DNA of 64,000 nt from Nissolia schottii. Its lineage: Eukaryota; Streptophyta; Magnoliopsida; Fabales; Fabaceae. This document shows, one piece after another, positions 1 to 11,708 of this stretch. Position numbers and translations under genes: made by a program. The notes below the pieces were generated by a model that saw only the letters and a program-made list of their open reading frames with translations, did not search any database and was not told the origin of the DNA. Positions within the stretch are counted from its first letter, which is position 1. Each line of letters starts with the position of its first letter. Where the stretch lies: assembly GCA_003254905.1 (NCBI GenBank), contig QANU01107152.1, forward strand, positions 1 to 64,000, given 5' to 3'.

Positions 1-62
1 TAATCACTTTATAATTATTTATTACACTAATTATCCGGACAGTGAAAAAGCGGGATGTTACA
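1..62 (-). mobile_element. Start of an H-type LTR, element runs off the window
   Basis: Read on the minus strand, this piece begins TGTAACATCCCGC at position 62 and continues like the first bases of the LTR that starts at 6397 (same TAATAAATAATTATA stretch). It is therefore the first 62 bases of a reverse-oriented LTR whose element lies outside the window. It interrupts LTR fragment G; CAGGC at 63-67 would be one copy of the target-site duplication, but the other copy is not visible. Confidence 0.7.
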
Positions 63-400
63 CAGGCGCCGCTCAACAACGCTAGACTCCTCTCAGTCAC
101 TCTCCGCAGAACCACTCAGCACCATTTCAGGCGCCACTCAACAATCCTCTACAGACTCCTCTCTGTCACTCTCCGCGGAACCACTCAGCACCATTCCAGG
201 CGCCGCTCAACAATTCTTTACAGATTCCTCTCAGTCACTATTCGCGTAACCACTCAGCACCATCCCAGGTGCCCGCTCAACAACTCTCTAGACTCCTCTC
301 AGTCACTCTCCGTGGAACCATTCAGCACCATCCCAGGCACCGCTCAACAACTCTCTAGACCCCTCTCATTCACTCTCCGCAGAACCACTCAGCACCGACC
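63..400. repeat. About 68-bp tandem repeat, five units, in LTR G
   Basis: Units begin with a CAGGCGCCGCTCAACAA-like string at about 63, 128, 197, 266 and 334, giving a period of 65-69 bases. Each unit carries a CGCTCAAC half and a CTCCGCGGAACCACTCAGCAC half, so it mixes two short palindromic motifs (CGCTSA-type and TCCGCGGA). The open frame across this stretch is a by-product of the period and is not called as a gene. Confidence 0.85.
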
Positions 401-1779
401 ACACCAGAAACATCTCCCATACAACGTGATGACCAATCACATATAACCCCACATAGGCAGTGGAGGTCAGATTACCCACAAAGTTTAACAACCTAAACAT
501 ATATTTATCCTCTTCAAAACATTAACAACAGATGCAAGTTCATTTCAAGGCATAAAACATATATCATGTGCATTTTATCACATATTCACAATAACCATAA
601 ATAGATCACCAAAGGGGTGATTTATGCATAATTACCCACTTGTATAAAAACCTGATGGTGGTGAGGGAAGTTTGGAGTGAAGTCCCACAAGCCTTGTTGT
701 TTCCAAAGCTTGAGCTTCTCCTTTCTCTAAGATGAAGATCCTTGAGCAAGGTAGAGGGTGATGAGGTTGTTCCCTCTTGACTTTGGATGGAAGAAAATGA
801 AACCAAGATGAGGAGACTTGAGGGATGTGTTTCGGTTTGTGGAAGCTGGAAGGAGATGGAAAAAGTGCTTGATCTCTTGAAGGTTTGGTGGTGTTCTTGA
901 GGTTTGGCTTAGTGTGCTTTTGTGGAGGATGTGAGAAATGAGATTTTGCTTAGAGTTTTGAGGAAGAAGCCTTGGTTTTGAGGGGCTGATGGTGAGGGAA
1001 ATTGATTGGATTTTGGGATTTAATAAATTAGATGAATAGTAGAAGGTATGGGCATAGGTATGGCTAAGTGATGGGATTTGGTGTAGTGTGTAAGACAAGT
1101 AAGGTGATGTAAGTTTGGAAGCATGATTTTAGGGGATTATTTTTTTGGACAAAAATCTCCTCTCTTAACCATGAAGCCCTCTACTTCAGCTGCTGAAATT
1201 TCATTTTCTCCCGGCTCCGGTTCACTCATGTTTTATCGCTCGCAGTGTCGGTGTGTCGCGCACGGTCGTTCAAAAATATTCCGTTTATACCGTCGCGATC
1301 CTCTAATTTCCCTCTACCTCAAGGTATAATCACTTCAAGGCATTTCTTAATTTTTCTCCGGAGGAGTATTTTTCACAGATACCCTTGACCCGTTATCTCT
1401 CGTCGGTGTCCGATCGAGGCCGTTCCACTGGCGTTTCTGCGATCGCCGAAGCTTCCTAGTAACAATTTGGGGTTGCTATGGGGGGTTTTGTCATCTTTTC
1501 CCTCATAAGGTATGGTTTCCCAAGATTGGGGCCCACTGCTCAATTCTACTGGCTAAACGGGGCCGAACGGGTCCGTTCTAGTGTCTGCGGAATTGTCCGA
1601 AAGTGAGCGGAACTCTGTTTTTTCGACGGTTTAATATTTCCCCTAAATTCTAAAGGTCATGAGGATCTATTTGAGTATCGTCAAAATTTCGAGAAACTAA
1701 ACAGATTAATTGCTATTAATTGCTGCTTGTTAATAGTTAATCAGGGAAATTTTCCCTAGGGAAGGAGCGGGATGTTACA
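63..1779 (-). mobile_element. LTR fragment G (Tekay-like family 3), reverse
   Basis: On the minus strand the fragment starts TGTAACATCCCGC at 1779 and matches the J LTR (8966-11708) and E LTR (about 57073-60171), including the conserved U3 block at 1253-1301. Its far end is cut at 63 by another LTR. It sits inside the left LTR of H: the flank GGTGG at 1780-1784 joins the sequence that is uninterrupted near 7527 in the right LTR of H. No coding region is attached, so it may be a solo LTR or one end of a larger element. Divergence from J and E suggests an old copy. Confidence 0.75.
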
Positions 1780-3577
1780 GGTGGCGAAGTAACTTGGGAG
1801 TCCCTCATGGGCGTTGAGTGACCTAGTCAGGACGCTAAGCGGCCTAAGGAATCCTATGTTACTAAGTTAACTTTGGACCGAAAAGTTCTCATGAGCCCGC
1901 ACGCTTTAACCCAGCACTGAATCTTTAAATTATACCTATAGTGAAGTAAATGATTATGTGACTACATGTTATACTTATAAATAATATGCATCATGAGGAT
2001 TCGATCGTCAGTAAGGCTTAACATGACTGGAGATAACTAGAGGTTAAAGTCGCCTAATTGTACTAAGATAAAGAATGGACCTAGGGAACTAGTTAAGTCT
2101 AAAGACAGGCCCCGACCACAGAGGGTCACAGTAGCCCGAAGATATGACATAGTCATACAATAGGAAACCCCTTTCTTTTTACGTCATACTAACAATCCCC
2201 TTCCCAGTCTAGCAAGAAGGACTGGTTTATGATTATGATACCCAGATAGTGATCTGAATGCGGGTTTCAACTCGATACGAGAGAAAAGAAAGTAACACTG
2301 AGCTTTTACGTCATGACGGTTAAAAGATGAGTACTATATCCACGAAGTTCGGACAGCTACATATTATGTCCACGAAGTTCGAACAGTTGCATATCATGTC
2401 CACAAAGTTCGGACACCAGAAAAGTCGTCCACGAAGTTCGGACGCCAAGAGAAGTCGTCCACAAAGGTCGAACGCACACCAGCCCTCATTTACAGTGCTA
2501 CCACCAGGGTACACTCTCGCCATTCTATCAGCTGAATGGTTGTAAGCGTGTTCTGGCTATACGGGGATGACGATCCTGTAGTCAACATGGGAGTGAGGGA
2601 ACCCAGTAACAAAAAGGACACAGCCACAGATGCGTAAGAGAACCTCTTTCCCCAAACATGCATGAAGGTTACTTGATGAATGCTATATGTATATGTATGT
2701 ACGTGCAATGAATGTCACGTGGTGACATCTAAAGTAGAAAAATGTGGGTACGTGATGCAGTAACACAAGGCCCTGACGGTATAGGCTAGCAAGAACAAGA
2801 CTTTGTAACTAGGTTAAGAAATATTAGATTTCCCCACGATCACTTGGTAACGTAGATAAAGCTGCTCAGGCCTAGTATGGATAATAATTAGTAGGGGTAT
2901 TAGTATGTTTAGACACCTAGAGACCCCCTGAGCGGCGGAATCATAATTGAAGCGAAATGAATAGGTATTCCCCAAAGGACCCCACTGAGGACGTAATGTT
3001 CTCACCCCCACTTTGTTATGACTCCAGGCAGGAACTTGAGGCACTCTACGAGGACCCGGACTTACCTTGGAACGAGGACAGGAACCTCTACTGTAGCAGA
3101 AGCCCCTGAGCCGAGACATTGCAGAAGAGCAACCAGTGCTATCGTTCGAAAGGCAAGCAGAGTAGGGATGAGTGACGTGTAGCATGTAATAGTCACACGG
3201 TCTAGTCAAGCCATTGGCGACTAAGTGTGGTAGACGTAAATTATAATATTACTCAACTCTGTAGTTATATGCTAGACCAATTGATTGTATGTACATATAT
3301 GTATGTTATAAAATATTCTGGAGAACTATCTCTTAGGGGAGTAACGCATAAGTCTTAAAAGACTCTATCGCTTGTATCCACGTATAATTCATTGATTCGT
3401 ATGACTCTTAATTTATAAACTAGTAAAGAAGCGACAAAAATTTCAAAATGGTCCGTATTTTGAGTAAGGGATATTTTTCAAGCTAAAAGTAGGGGCAACA
3501 AGTAATCCTAACCAAGCAGATAACAACCCTATGTTCAATGTTAGACTCTAGCGTAAGCTGAAAGTAGAGGCGTTAAA
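1780..3577 (+). repeat. 5' LTR of element H, distal part
   Basis: This part aligns by eye with 7527-8965 of the right LTR of H (for example the shared AAGTAACTTGGG, AGTTAACTTTG and TCCACGAAGTTCGGA stretches). It ends shortly before a degenerate Met-type primer site at about 3580. The proximal part lies left of the inserted LTR G and is not in the window. The two LTRs of H differ at many positions, so H is among the oldest insertions here. The Tekay hairpin is at 2987-3003. Confidence 0.75.
2331..2480. repeat. Palindromic tandem array (CGAAGTTCG) in 5' LTR of H
   Basis: Five units spaced about 26-30 bases carry GTCCACGAAGTTCGGAC or close variants. The core CGAA-G-TTCG is an odd palindrome, and the outer GTCC/GGAC also pair. 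The matching array in the other LTR of H lies at about 8088-8240 and is more decayed. Confidence 0.8.
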
Positions 3578-4649
3578 GTTGCTATCAGAGTAGTTTGGTC
3601 CAAGTGAGCCTGAGGATTGACCTGCACTACGCTTTCTAGCATGATCACGGTGCTCTACGGAGTCGTATAGTCTGAACCTAGGTAAACTAACCCTTCTCGA
3701 GTCTGGCCAACCCGAGACAGTGCAAGTGTAGCTGCTCAGCTATGCTACCATGGAGAAATGGTACACGATGACACGCGAAGTTTGAAGGTTTTTGCAGGTA
3801 TGGTCAGGAATTGCAGTTAGGCTTGGAGGGTGGCAGCGACTTCCCAGAGGGCGCGTAACTCCCAACAGCACCGGAGGCAAACGCCCGCAGATTTTCAAAA
3901 TCTCCTACGAAGGTGTAGTCTGAGAAGGAAGGCACTGGAGCCGGGAGAAAGAAGGCACTGGAGCCGGGATGTCTCCTGCCTGAACCTAGACGGTCAGATT
4001 TATTTCCCAATAAATTTTAAGGCATAACCGCGGAATAGCCGCGGAAAGCCAAGCAATGACGAGTGGTAGAATTTTGGATGCACCTCTTTTGTTCGAGTCG
4101 TATCTGGGATCAAGCCCTCAAAGACCAAGAGGTGGAAGACAACCGTGAACCACTGTGACCGAGGAACCGAGAGATTTATGACAGGACATAGGTCACATAG
4201 GATAACGGCGGTCATTTAAGTCAAAGACGACGAAAATCCTAGCCTCACGATTCGGCAAAACGGTATCGACAAACTTGAAGCTATGGGCCATGGTAGATCA
4301 GGGAAATGGCAAGGACAAACCCCTAGAGGTGGGAAAACAAGCGTACAAGGAAGCGCAAACCCTTAAACATGTAAGGGAAGCATTCCTAGAAGATACTCAA
4401 ATGATTGCGGCAGTAACTTTATTATTCCTCCTACTCCCTAATCTTTCTCAACTCTATACCTCTTTCTCTCTATTACCTTCTTAGAGTTGAGGTTTACTTG
4501 TTAGAAACCTCTGTGAAAACCCTCTGGACGATCCATTTTGTGCCCACAAGGACTTTTACATTTTCAAACCATTACCTAACCGGTATAGTGCAATCTTTCC
4601 CCAAATAGCGCAGAAAGGCGATGTACAGAAGCATGCGGATCTCGCAAAG

Positions 4650-5381
4650 GCCAGATCCCCTACGTTTGATGGACTTATGGACCAGGAGGCATCCGTAACT
4701 GGATACAAGAGGTAGAGCAGGTATTCGAAGACATCTTCTGTATCAATGCTCCACCAGTCCAGTTTGCGGCCATAAGGTTGAGAGACACAGCGGAAGCGTG
4801 GTGGGACACCACCAGACCCCTGTTAAAGGAGAGGGAGGCCCAAATGACCTGGAACCGTTCACTACGGCTGTTATGGAACTGAAACAAGGGGAGATGACAG
4901 TGGTTGCAGATACGGCAACCTTGGATAAGCTAGACCGTTACTTGAGCACCTATAAGCTGGATCCTGACAAGGGATAGGAATGCGAAAAATACCAGGAGGG
5001 AGTAAAGGCTGAGTTGCGAATGTCTGTGAACTACTAGGCATATGTGATTATGCAGCCTTGGTTGGTAAGTGCCTGATCTAAGAGGAGTTGGCACCTAACT
5101 GGCGGCGGTCTGCAATGAACAACCTAGGGAGAAAGTCTCACAAGATAGAAGAAGAAAGAAATCGTTGCAAGCTCAATCCAGCAACCCACCCACAGGAGCC
5201 GAGCTCAACCCAAGACCAGGTTCCACCCTGACTAATAGTACCAGGGTCACAACTGGAAGGAGATGCCCCAGAGTTCAAGTCATCCAGTCTAAGTGAAAGC
5301 AAGAGACACCTAAGCAATTGTTAGGCTAGGCAGAGTGTCTGCTATCGGTGCGGGAAGCACGGTCACTTCGCCAAGACGTGT
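4650..5381 (+). pseudogene. gag remnant of element H
   Basis: Fragments resemble the capsid part of the gag genes at 16413 and 42958: a Trp-rich stretch (AEAWWDTTRP-like) near 4790-4830 and a MELKQGEMTV-like stretch near 4873-4902. A clear CCHC zinc knuckle, CYRCGKHGHFAKTC, is encoded at 5340-5381. In the Ty3/gypsy family this binds the genomic RNA during particle assembly. The region has many breaks and no intact frame. Confidence 0.75.
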
Positions 5382-5552
5382 ACCATAATCCTATTTGCAG
5401 CATGGCGACGGGGAAAAATCTTTTCCATTACGGTCGAAGTGGTATGGGCCACGGGCACTCACGTTCAGGGTAAGTGAGCAATAAGGATTCAAACTGGGAG
5501 ACCGTTGGACGTGTGAAAATTTTGAGGGTGAAATTTTTCGAAGGGGGTGGAA

Positions 5553-6355
5553 TGTAACATCCCACTTTTTCCTTAGCAAGGATTTCACATGATAAATCCG
5601 TATACGAACTCTTTTAGAGGTGCGAAGCTTTAGCGGCAGGCGTCCACCATTTACATAGATGTGCATAGCTATGCGATTGGGGTGGACAGGTGCCAGATTT
5701 TGGAGAGGTCAGCAAGAAGCCTGACTGTAGCAGGTAGTGAGGGAGACAAAAGGAAGAGGGCCAAGCGGGGAAACGTCTCGCAGAACTAGAGGAGAGGGCG
5801 ACCTTTTCAAGCCCCACACGAATCAATTTAGAAGGTGCGCAAGAGATGTGAGAATTTAGGTAACTGATAGGAGCGTCTGAGTTCTCAGGCATATTCTGTT
5901 TGGAGAGTAAAAGCTAGAGAGACTAAGTTTTGGGAATTGAAGGTGGAAAAGGCTTAGTGAGCAGGTGTGGAGAACAAGGGAATTAAAAGAAGAGGGTATG
6001 AGAGGGTATAAAGTTAGGTTAAGCATGGAGGTGGAATAGATAAGTCTTTAACGAGGATATGAATTAGGTTAAAAATTAGGTAAGGGCACGAATAGGGTGT
6101 AAGTATAAGCATAAATTTAAGGAGATTGAATGAAGAACAAGGGGATTAAGTATAAGAGTGACGGATGCAAGCCATGTCTCACCTAGGAAAGTATGAAAGA
6201 TTAGGTTCGTGAGGACGTAGGAGAATTGGGTGAGCCTTAGAGTGGAGACGAGTTAGGTGTACAAATGGGAGCAAGATGCCGATAGGAGCAGTTAAGGTTA
6301 GAATGGTCATAGGTAAAAGCCTAAGTGGGAAAGCGAAAGACCCGAGGATTTGGCC
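5553..6355 (+). repeat. Block X, LTR-like segment beginning TGTAACATCCC
   Basis: The block starts exactly like an LTR (TGTAACATCCC) directly after a polypurine run ending GGGGGTGGAA, yet about 800 bases later a second polypurine run and another TGTAACATCCC follow. A diverged copy occurs at 56356 to about 57072, also directly upstream of an LTR body. It may be the 5' part of an LTR from another subfamily left by recombination, or a segment fixed in the 3' untranslated region. No gene is seen in it. Confidence 0.55.
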
Positions 6356-6816
6356 ACGCGGGAATTTCGGGACGAAATTCCAGTAAGGGGGTAGAATGTA
6401 ACATCCCGCTTTTTTGCTGTATAGACATTTAGCGTAATAAATAATTATAAGCCGATCAGGGAGGCGAGAAAAATAAATTATTACCTTTAACTCATGAGAA
6501 TCGCAGTTAAAATTGGGGTTTTGCAATCTCGCGGATTTTCCCGAGACTAAGGACGATTTTCGGACCAATCGAAAATTTTTTCGGATACCCAAAGTGACTG
6601 TAAAATACACTAATAAAATAATAATTCCAAGAATACCTTCACCGAACCCAAACTACTAATAAGAAAAATTAGTAGATCGCAAGGGTGCGTCTGGAATATT
6701 TTTCGGGCAGCCGTATGGGAAGTACCGGGACTGCAAATGACAAAACACGATCAAGCATAATCAAATTTGAACTGAAGGGGGTCATCTATATCCCCTGCCA
6801 ACCGTGCCAGGGATAT

Positions 6817-6840
6817 TTATATATATATATATATATATAA
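6817..6840. repeat. TA microsatellite
   Basis: An uninterrupted TA run of about ten units lies within an AT-rich part of the U3 of the right LTR of H, about 110 bases upstream of its TATA box. Confidence 0.9.
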
Positions 6841-6950
6841 ATGATTATAATATGTTATTATATATTACAATAATCCTAATAAATAGTAAATATAATAATA
6901 TAAATAATATAATATATATAATTAATTAATTAAAGGCGGTGGAGGCTGCC

Positions 6951-6959
6951 TATAAAAGG
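6951..6959 (+). promoter_or_regulatory. TATA box of H 3' LTR
   Basis: TATAAAAGG lies about 555 bases into the LTR, at a place comparable to the TATA boxes in M (38124), E (57780) and J (11153, reverse). It is the likely core promoter of this LTR family. Confidence 0.6.
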
Positions 6960-9401
6960 CCAGCCTCCTGAAGCTAATTCATTCATTTTATTTTCCTTTC
7001 AGTTCATTTTCTTTCTTTCCTTTGTTGTTTGTTAGCACACTACTGTTATGCTGCCAGACGCGGAAAAATAGCAGGATCATCATGGAAGTACTCAGGGAAT
7101 TTTCTTCTTGACTTCTACCATTTCCAAACTGGATTTGGAGGTGGGTAGCCTGATTACCTTGTCTATGTGGGTTTTCTCTGTATGTTTATGTAAGTATTTT
7201 TTAGTAGGAAAAATTAGAAATGTTATGAGAAAAATATAGAGTTAAAGATGCAAGAAGGATTTTTCCTAGTTTTAACGTTAGAAAAATATAACTGTGCTAG
7301 TTGGAACTGTGTTGGAAGCCTCAGCAAACACTGAGAAAGAACTTTAATTTTTGACGTTGTGACTTGGTCCGCTGAGCGGCCTCACACAGGGCAAGGCGCT
7401 TAGCGGCCACCCTGGTGCGCTGAGCCACCTGACCATGAGCTGACCACTGAGCTTGTCTTTTGGTCTGTGCGTTGAGCGGCCTAACTTAGGCGCTGAGCGG
7501 CTTGACCTGAACCCGTGAGAAAGGTTTGGCACAAGGGTGGCTAAGTAACTTGGGTGTCCCTCATAGGCGTTGAGCAACCTAGTCAGGACGCTAAGTGGCC
7601 TAAGGAATCCATTGTTACTAAGTTAACTTTGAACCGAGAAGTTCTCATGAGCCTGCACGTTCTAACCCAGCACCAAATCTTTAAAGTATACCTACAACGA
7701 AGTAAATGATTATGTGACTACATTTTATACTTATAAATAATATGCATCATGAGGATTTGGTCGTCAGTAAGGCTTAGTACGACTGTAGATAACTAGAGGT
7801 TAAAGTCACCTAATTGTACTAAGATAAAGAATGGACCTAGAGAACTAGTTAAGTCTAAAGACGGGCCCAGACCACAGAGGGTCAGAGTAGCCCGAAGATA
7901 TGACATAGTCATACAATAGGAAATCCCTCTATGGGCACGCCATACTGACAAGCCCCTTCCCAGTCTAGCAAGAAGGACTGGTTTATGGTTATGATACACA
8001 GATAGTGATCTGAACCCGAGTTTCAACCCGGTACGAGAGAAAAGAAAGTAACACTGACCTTTTACGTCATGACGGTTAAAAGATGAGTACTATGTCCACG
8101 ATGTTCGGATAGCTGCATATTATGTCCATGAAGTTCAGACAATTGCATATAATGTCCACAAAGTTCAGACACCAGAAAAGTCATCCTTGAAGTTTGGACG
8201 GCAAGAAAAGTAATCCACAAAGTTCGGACACACACGAGCCCTCATTTGCCAGTGCTACCAGGGTACACTTTTGCCATCATATCAGTTGAATGGTTGTAAA
8301 CGTGTTGTGGCTGTACGAGGATGATGATCCTGCAGTCATCAAGGGAGTGAGGGAACCCAGCAACGAAAAAGACGCAACCACAGGCGCGTAAGAGAACCCC
8401 TTTGCACAGACATGCATGAAGACGAATGCTATATGTATATACGTGAAATGAACGTCACCTGGTGACATCTCGAGTAAAAAAATGTGGGTACTTGATGTAG
8501 TAACACAAGGGCATGACGATATAGGCTAGCAAGCACGAGACTCTGTAACCAGGTTAAGAAAGATTAGATTTCCCCACGATCACTTAGTAACGTAGATAAA
8601 GCTGCTCAGGCCTAGTATGGATAATAATCAGTAGGGCTATTAGTATGTTTTGACACCTAGAGACCCCTTGAGCAGCGGAATCATAATTGAAGCGAAACGA
8701 ATAGGTATTCCCTGAAGGACCCCACTGAGGACGTAATGTTCTCACCCCCACTTTGTTATAATTCCAGGCAAGAACCTGAGGCACGCTGCGATGACCCGAA
8801 CTTACCTTGGAACGAGGACAAGAACTTCTACTGTAGCAGAAGCCCCTGAGCCGAGACATTACAGAGGAGCAACCAGTGCTACTGTTCGAAAGGCAAGCAG
8901 AGCAGGGATGAGTGGCGTGTAGCATGTGACAGTCACACGGTTTAGTCAGGCCATTGGCGCCTAAGGGTAACACCCTAGCTCGCTAGCCTAGCTTAAGTCG
9001 CAAACTTGCTTGCCAGGTTGTTATCTGCTTTGGTGAGGATAATACTTAGTCCCGTTTATACTTTTTTTAAAAAAGTATTTTTACCCAAGATATGGACCAA
9101 ATTTAAACTTTCTTTATACGTCACATAGAGTAAATTAGGAGCCTTGTCGCGTTAGAGCATACATTGCAACCGGAAACATAGCATGCTTAACAATAAATAT
9201 AGATATCATTAGTACCCGCCAAGATAACAAACAATGGTACTTCATACATTCATCAGCAATATATAAATAGTATTATAACTATTAAGTACAAATATCACAT
9301 AGAAGTAAGAATACACATATATCATTTACTAGCTACTTGTCTGATCCTCAGCTTTCCTCCCTTGGGAGGGTTCTCTCTCCTGTAGCTCCTCTCCTCGTCC
9401 C

Positions 9402-9461
9402 TTATGTTGCCTGCCCCGCTATAACGTCTTCTCTATCCTCATTGTGCTCACCTGGAACCAT
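9402..9461 (-). CDS. LTR micro-ORF, J copy (19 aa)
   Basis: A start codon at 9461 opens a frame that begins MVPGEH and is rich in Glu/Asp. It lies just downstream (minus strand) of the hairpin at 9477-9493, at the same LTR place as the frames at 15757, 39791 and 42298, and shares the M-x-P-G start but not the PPAEP end. Translation is unproven. Confidence 0.3.
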   Translation of the reverse strand: MVPGEHNEDREDVIAGQAT

Positions 9462-10057
9462 AAAGGAGTGGGGGATGAGAACACTGGGTTCTCAGTGGGG
9501 TACCTCTGGTCTTGCTACTTGTATTACACTCAATTATGATTCCGCCGCTCAGGGGGTCTCTAAGTGTCACAGTTCTACTATGTCCCTACCTTTTATTAAA
9601 ATCCATACTAAGCCTGAGCAGCTTTATATAATTTACTAGGTGACTGGGGAACCTATTCTTCATTACTAAGTCATCTGTTCTCTACCTTACGTCCTAAGTC
9701 AAACATAATCACATATCTCACATAATCACATAATAAGCTTCAGTGCGCGTCCACTTATAACCGTGCCCGTTTTAATTATAAGCTTCTTCGTACCTCCACT
9801 TATGTACAGTTATATCACTTAGAGCACATATTTCAAGCTCAACCCCCCCGTAACGGTGGCCGACCGCCACAGGCTTCCTTTCGGCCTCAGTACCGTGAGG
9901 ACTAGGAAGCGCTTAACCTCAGTAGCTCACGATAGGAGAGTCCATCCTTATGCTAGGGATGGCGAGGGGACCCTACCCCATCCTTATGCTAGGGACAAGG
10001 CATGCCTAGAGTTCAGCTTGCTTTTCCTGCCGGCTAGTGGCACAACTAGGAAAAGAT

Positions 10058-10173
10058 TCCTTTTTCCTTCCTTTCCTTTTTCCTTTTTGGGACTTAGTGA
10101 CGTCATGCCCTATTCCTTTTCCTTTCCTTTCCTTTCCTTTCTTTTCCTTTTTCCTTTCCTTTCCTTTCCTTTT
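10058..10173 (+). repeat. Polypyrimidine CCTTT tract
   Basis: A run of TTCC/TTTCC units of about 115 bases lies inside LTR J; on the LTR's own strand it is a polypurine tract. The pair of open frames covering it on both strands is a composition artefact. Confidence 0.85.
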
Positions 10174-11145
10174 GTAAAACCATTTCCATGACACATAATC
10201 ACATAGCACATTCATCAATACAGTTCATTCCAGTCACAGTTCATATGCCTTAAACATAAATCCTTAGTTCATAACATTTATCATACTTTAGAAAGCCTTG
10301 AACATAAATCCTTAGTTCATAACATTTAACATACTTTAGTAAAATCAGTAGATCCATGGATAATTGCAAGCCTATAAAAATTATGTTTTAAGCAAAGTTT
10401 CATGTTCAGGAAATAACAAGTTTCGAAGTGGGGAGTCTGTCTTCGTTCAGGCCGCTCAGCGCCTGGGATATACCGCTCAGCGCCACATGCCGCTCAGCGG
10501 AAATCCCTGGCTGCTCAGCGGGTCCTGACGAATTTCAGCTCCTAATTCCTGCAATTTTCCATGTTCTACAAGGTTTCTAACCATCAAGCCTTAAAAGCAT
10601 TTCTTGCATCATTTATTACCTATTTCTAACAACAATAATCATCCTTTCTATTTCTCAAAAGAATCATTTTCATCACAAATCACACCACAAGTACATGCTT
10701 TCCTAAACTATGTTCATGTAGCATATAGCATCTCTGACACATATAGCACATAATCACATAATCATTCATCAAAGAAGATATACATAGCAAGAACCTAACC
10801 TATCCTAGAATACATATCACATGACTATCATCAAACATCTTAGACCACATAGACAGTGGTTATGTCAGGTTTACCCACTTTTCCCGGTTCTGACGCTTCC
10901 TGTTGGCTCCTAGCTTGCTTTGACGCCTCCTAGCTCCTCTTGGCTGAATTTCTTCAATATTTCCTTAGGTTTTTGAAGGGATTTTCGTGGCTAAGGGTTA
11001 GGGGATTCCTAGAGGAAGTGAACTGGGCTTAAGGCAGGCGGTGTCTGAGTCTCCGACATGACAGAACAGCAGTCGATCGGGCAAACGGACAGAGTTCTGG
11101 CAAGGTTTTCTAATTTTTCATCTCATTTTCAGTTATGGGAAGGGG

Positions 11146-11153
11146 TATTTATA
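11146..11153 (-). promoter_or_regulatory. TATA box of LTR J
   Basis: TATAAATA on the minus strand lies about 230 bases downstream of the conserved U3 block of J, matching the layout of the E LTR at 57780. Confidence 0.55.
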
Positions 11154-11708
11154 GCCCAAGGGCTGAATGCCCATTTTATCATTTTACCCTTGGCAAAATT
11201 ACCAAAATGCCCTTTTAATTTCATTTTCTAATTATTTGATTATTTTGGATAATTATCAAGTCAAATCAATGAATATTTAATTATTTTTATTGAAAAAATC
11301 TGCCTCCCCACGTGCTAAATCAGATTGGGTCCCACCCCGGTCCCGTTTCGTTCGTTTTTGATCGTTTGCAATCCTAGGGCGTCGCGCACGGTCGTCCGAA
11401 AAATATTTTGTTTATACCATCGCGATCCTCTAATTTCCCTCTTCCTAAGAGTATTATTCTTAGAAGGTGTTTGTGAATTTTTCTCCGGAGGAGTATTTTT
11501 CACAGATACCTTTAATACATCGTTAAGCTCCCGCGTCTGCGCACAACCGTTCCGCTTGCGGTTTCGCTATCTCCCAAACTTCCCAATAAGGTTGTGTGGA
11601 TAATCTAAGGTATTTGGGACTTTCTCCCGGTACAAGTTAGATTTCCAGAGACTTGAGACTCTCTGCTCAGTTCTACTAGCTAGACGGGGCTAAACGGGAC
11701 TGTTCTAG

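Larger units (their letters stand above)
3578..6396 (+). mobile_element. Internal region of element H, old and gag-only
   Basis: After a degenerate primer site (CTATCAGAGTAG at about 3581-3592) comes a leader of about 1 kb with no gene I recognise, then a gag remnant (about 4650-5381), then about 170 bases to a polypurine-type run at 5531-5552, then block X (5553 to about 6355) and a second polypurine run (AGTAAGGGGGTAGAA, 6382-6396) directly before the right LTR. No protease, reverse transcriptase or integrase sequence is visible. The element carries many breaks and is a fossil. Confidence 0.7.
6397..8965 (+). repeat. 3' LTR of element H, cut by LTR J
   Basis: The LTR starts TGTAACATCCCGC right after the polypurine run and is homologous to 1780-3577. 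Visible parts are the conserved U3 block (6674-6722), a TA microsatellite, a TATA box (6951-6959), a CGCTGAGCGG array (7369-7510), the CGAAGTTCG array (8088-8240) and the Tekay hairpin (8727-8743). It is cut at 8966 by the reverse LTR J; CTAAG (8961-8965) is the target flank. Its terminal part is not in the window. Confidence 0.8.
8966..11708 (-). mobile_element. LTR fragment J (family 3), reverse, cut by element C
   Basis: The left edge is the reverse complement of an LTR 3' end (GCTAGGGTGTTAC-like) next to target flank CTAAG. On the minus strand it contains the hairpin (9477-9493), a small frame (9402-9461), a CGCTCAGCG array (10451-10525), a TATAAATA box (11146-11153) and the conserved U3 block (11382-11431), and it matches G from about 11380 to 11708. 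It is interrupted at 11709 by element C; its remaining part is not seen in the window. No internal coding sequence is present. Confidence 0.75.

Noticed and set aside
42-446. Open frame of 134 codons at the window start
   Set aside because: It runs through the 68-bp tandem repeat of LTR G in the opposite sense to the LTR, and its protein is only the repeat translated. No domain or start context supports a gene.
606-1329. Frames in both directions in LTR G resembling small host genes
   Set aside because: They lie wholly within LTR sequence shared with E and J and show no domain or conserved start.
9856-10218. Frames on both strands over the CCTTT tract
   Set aside because: They are composition artefacts of a polypyrimidine run within LTR J.
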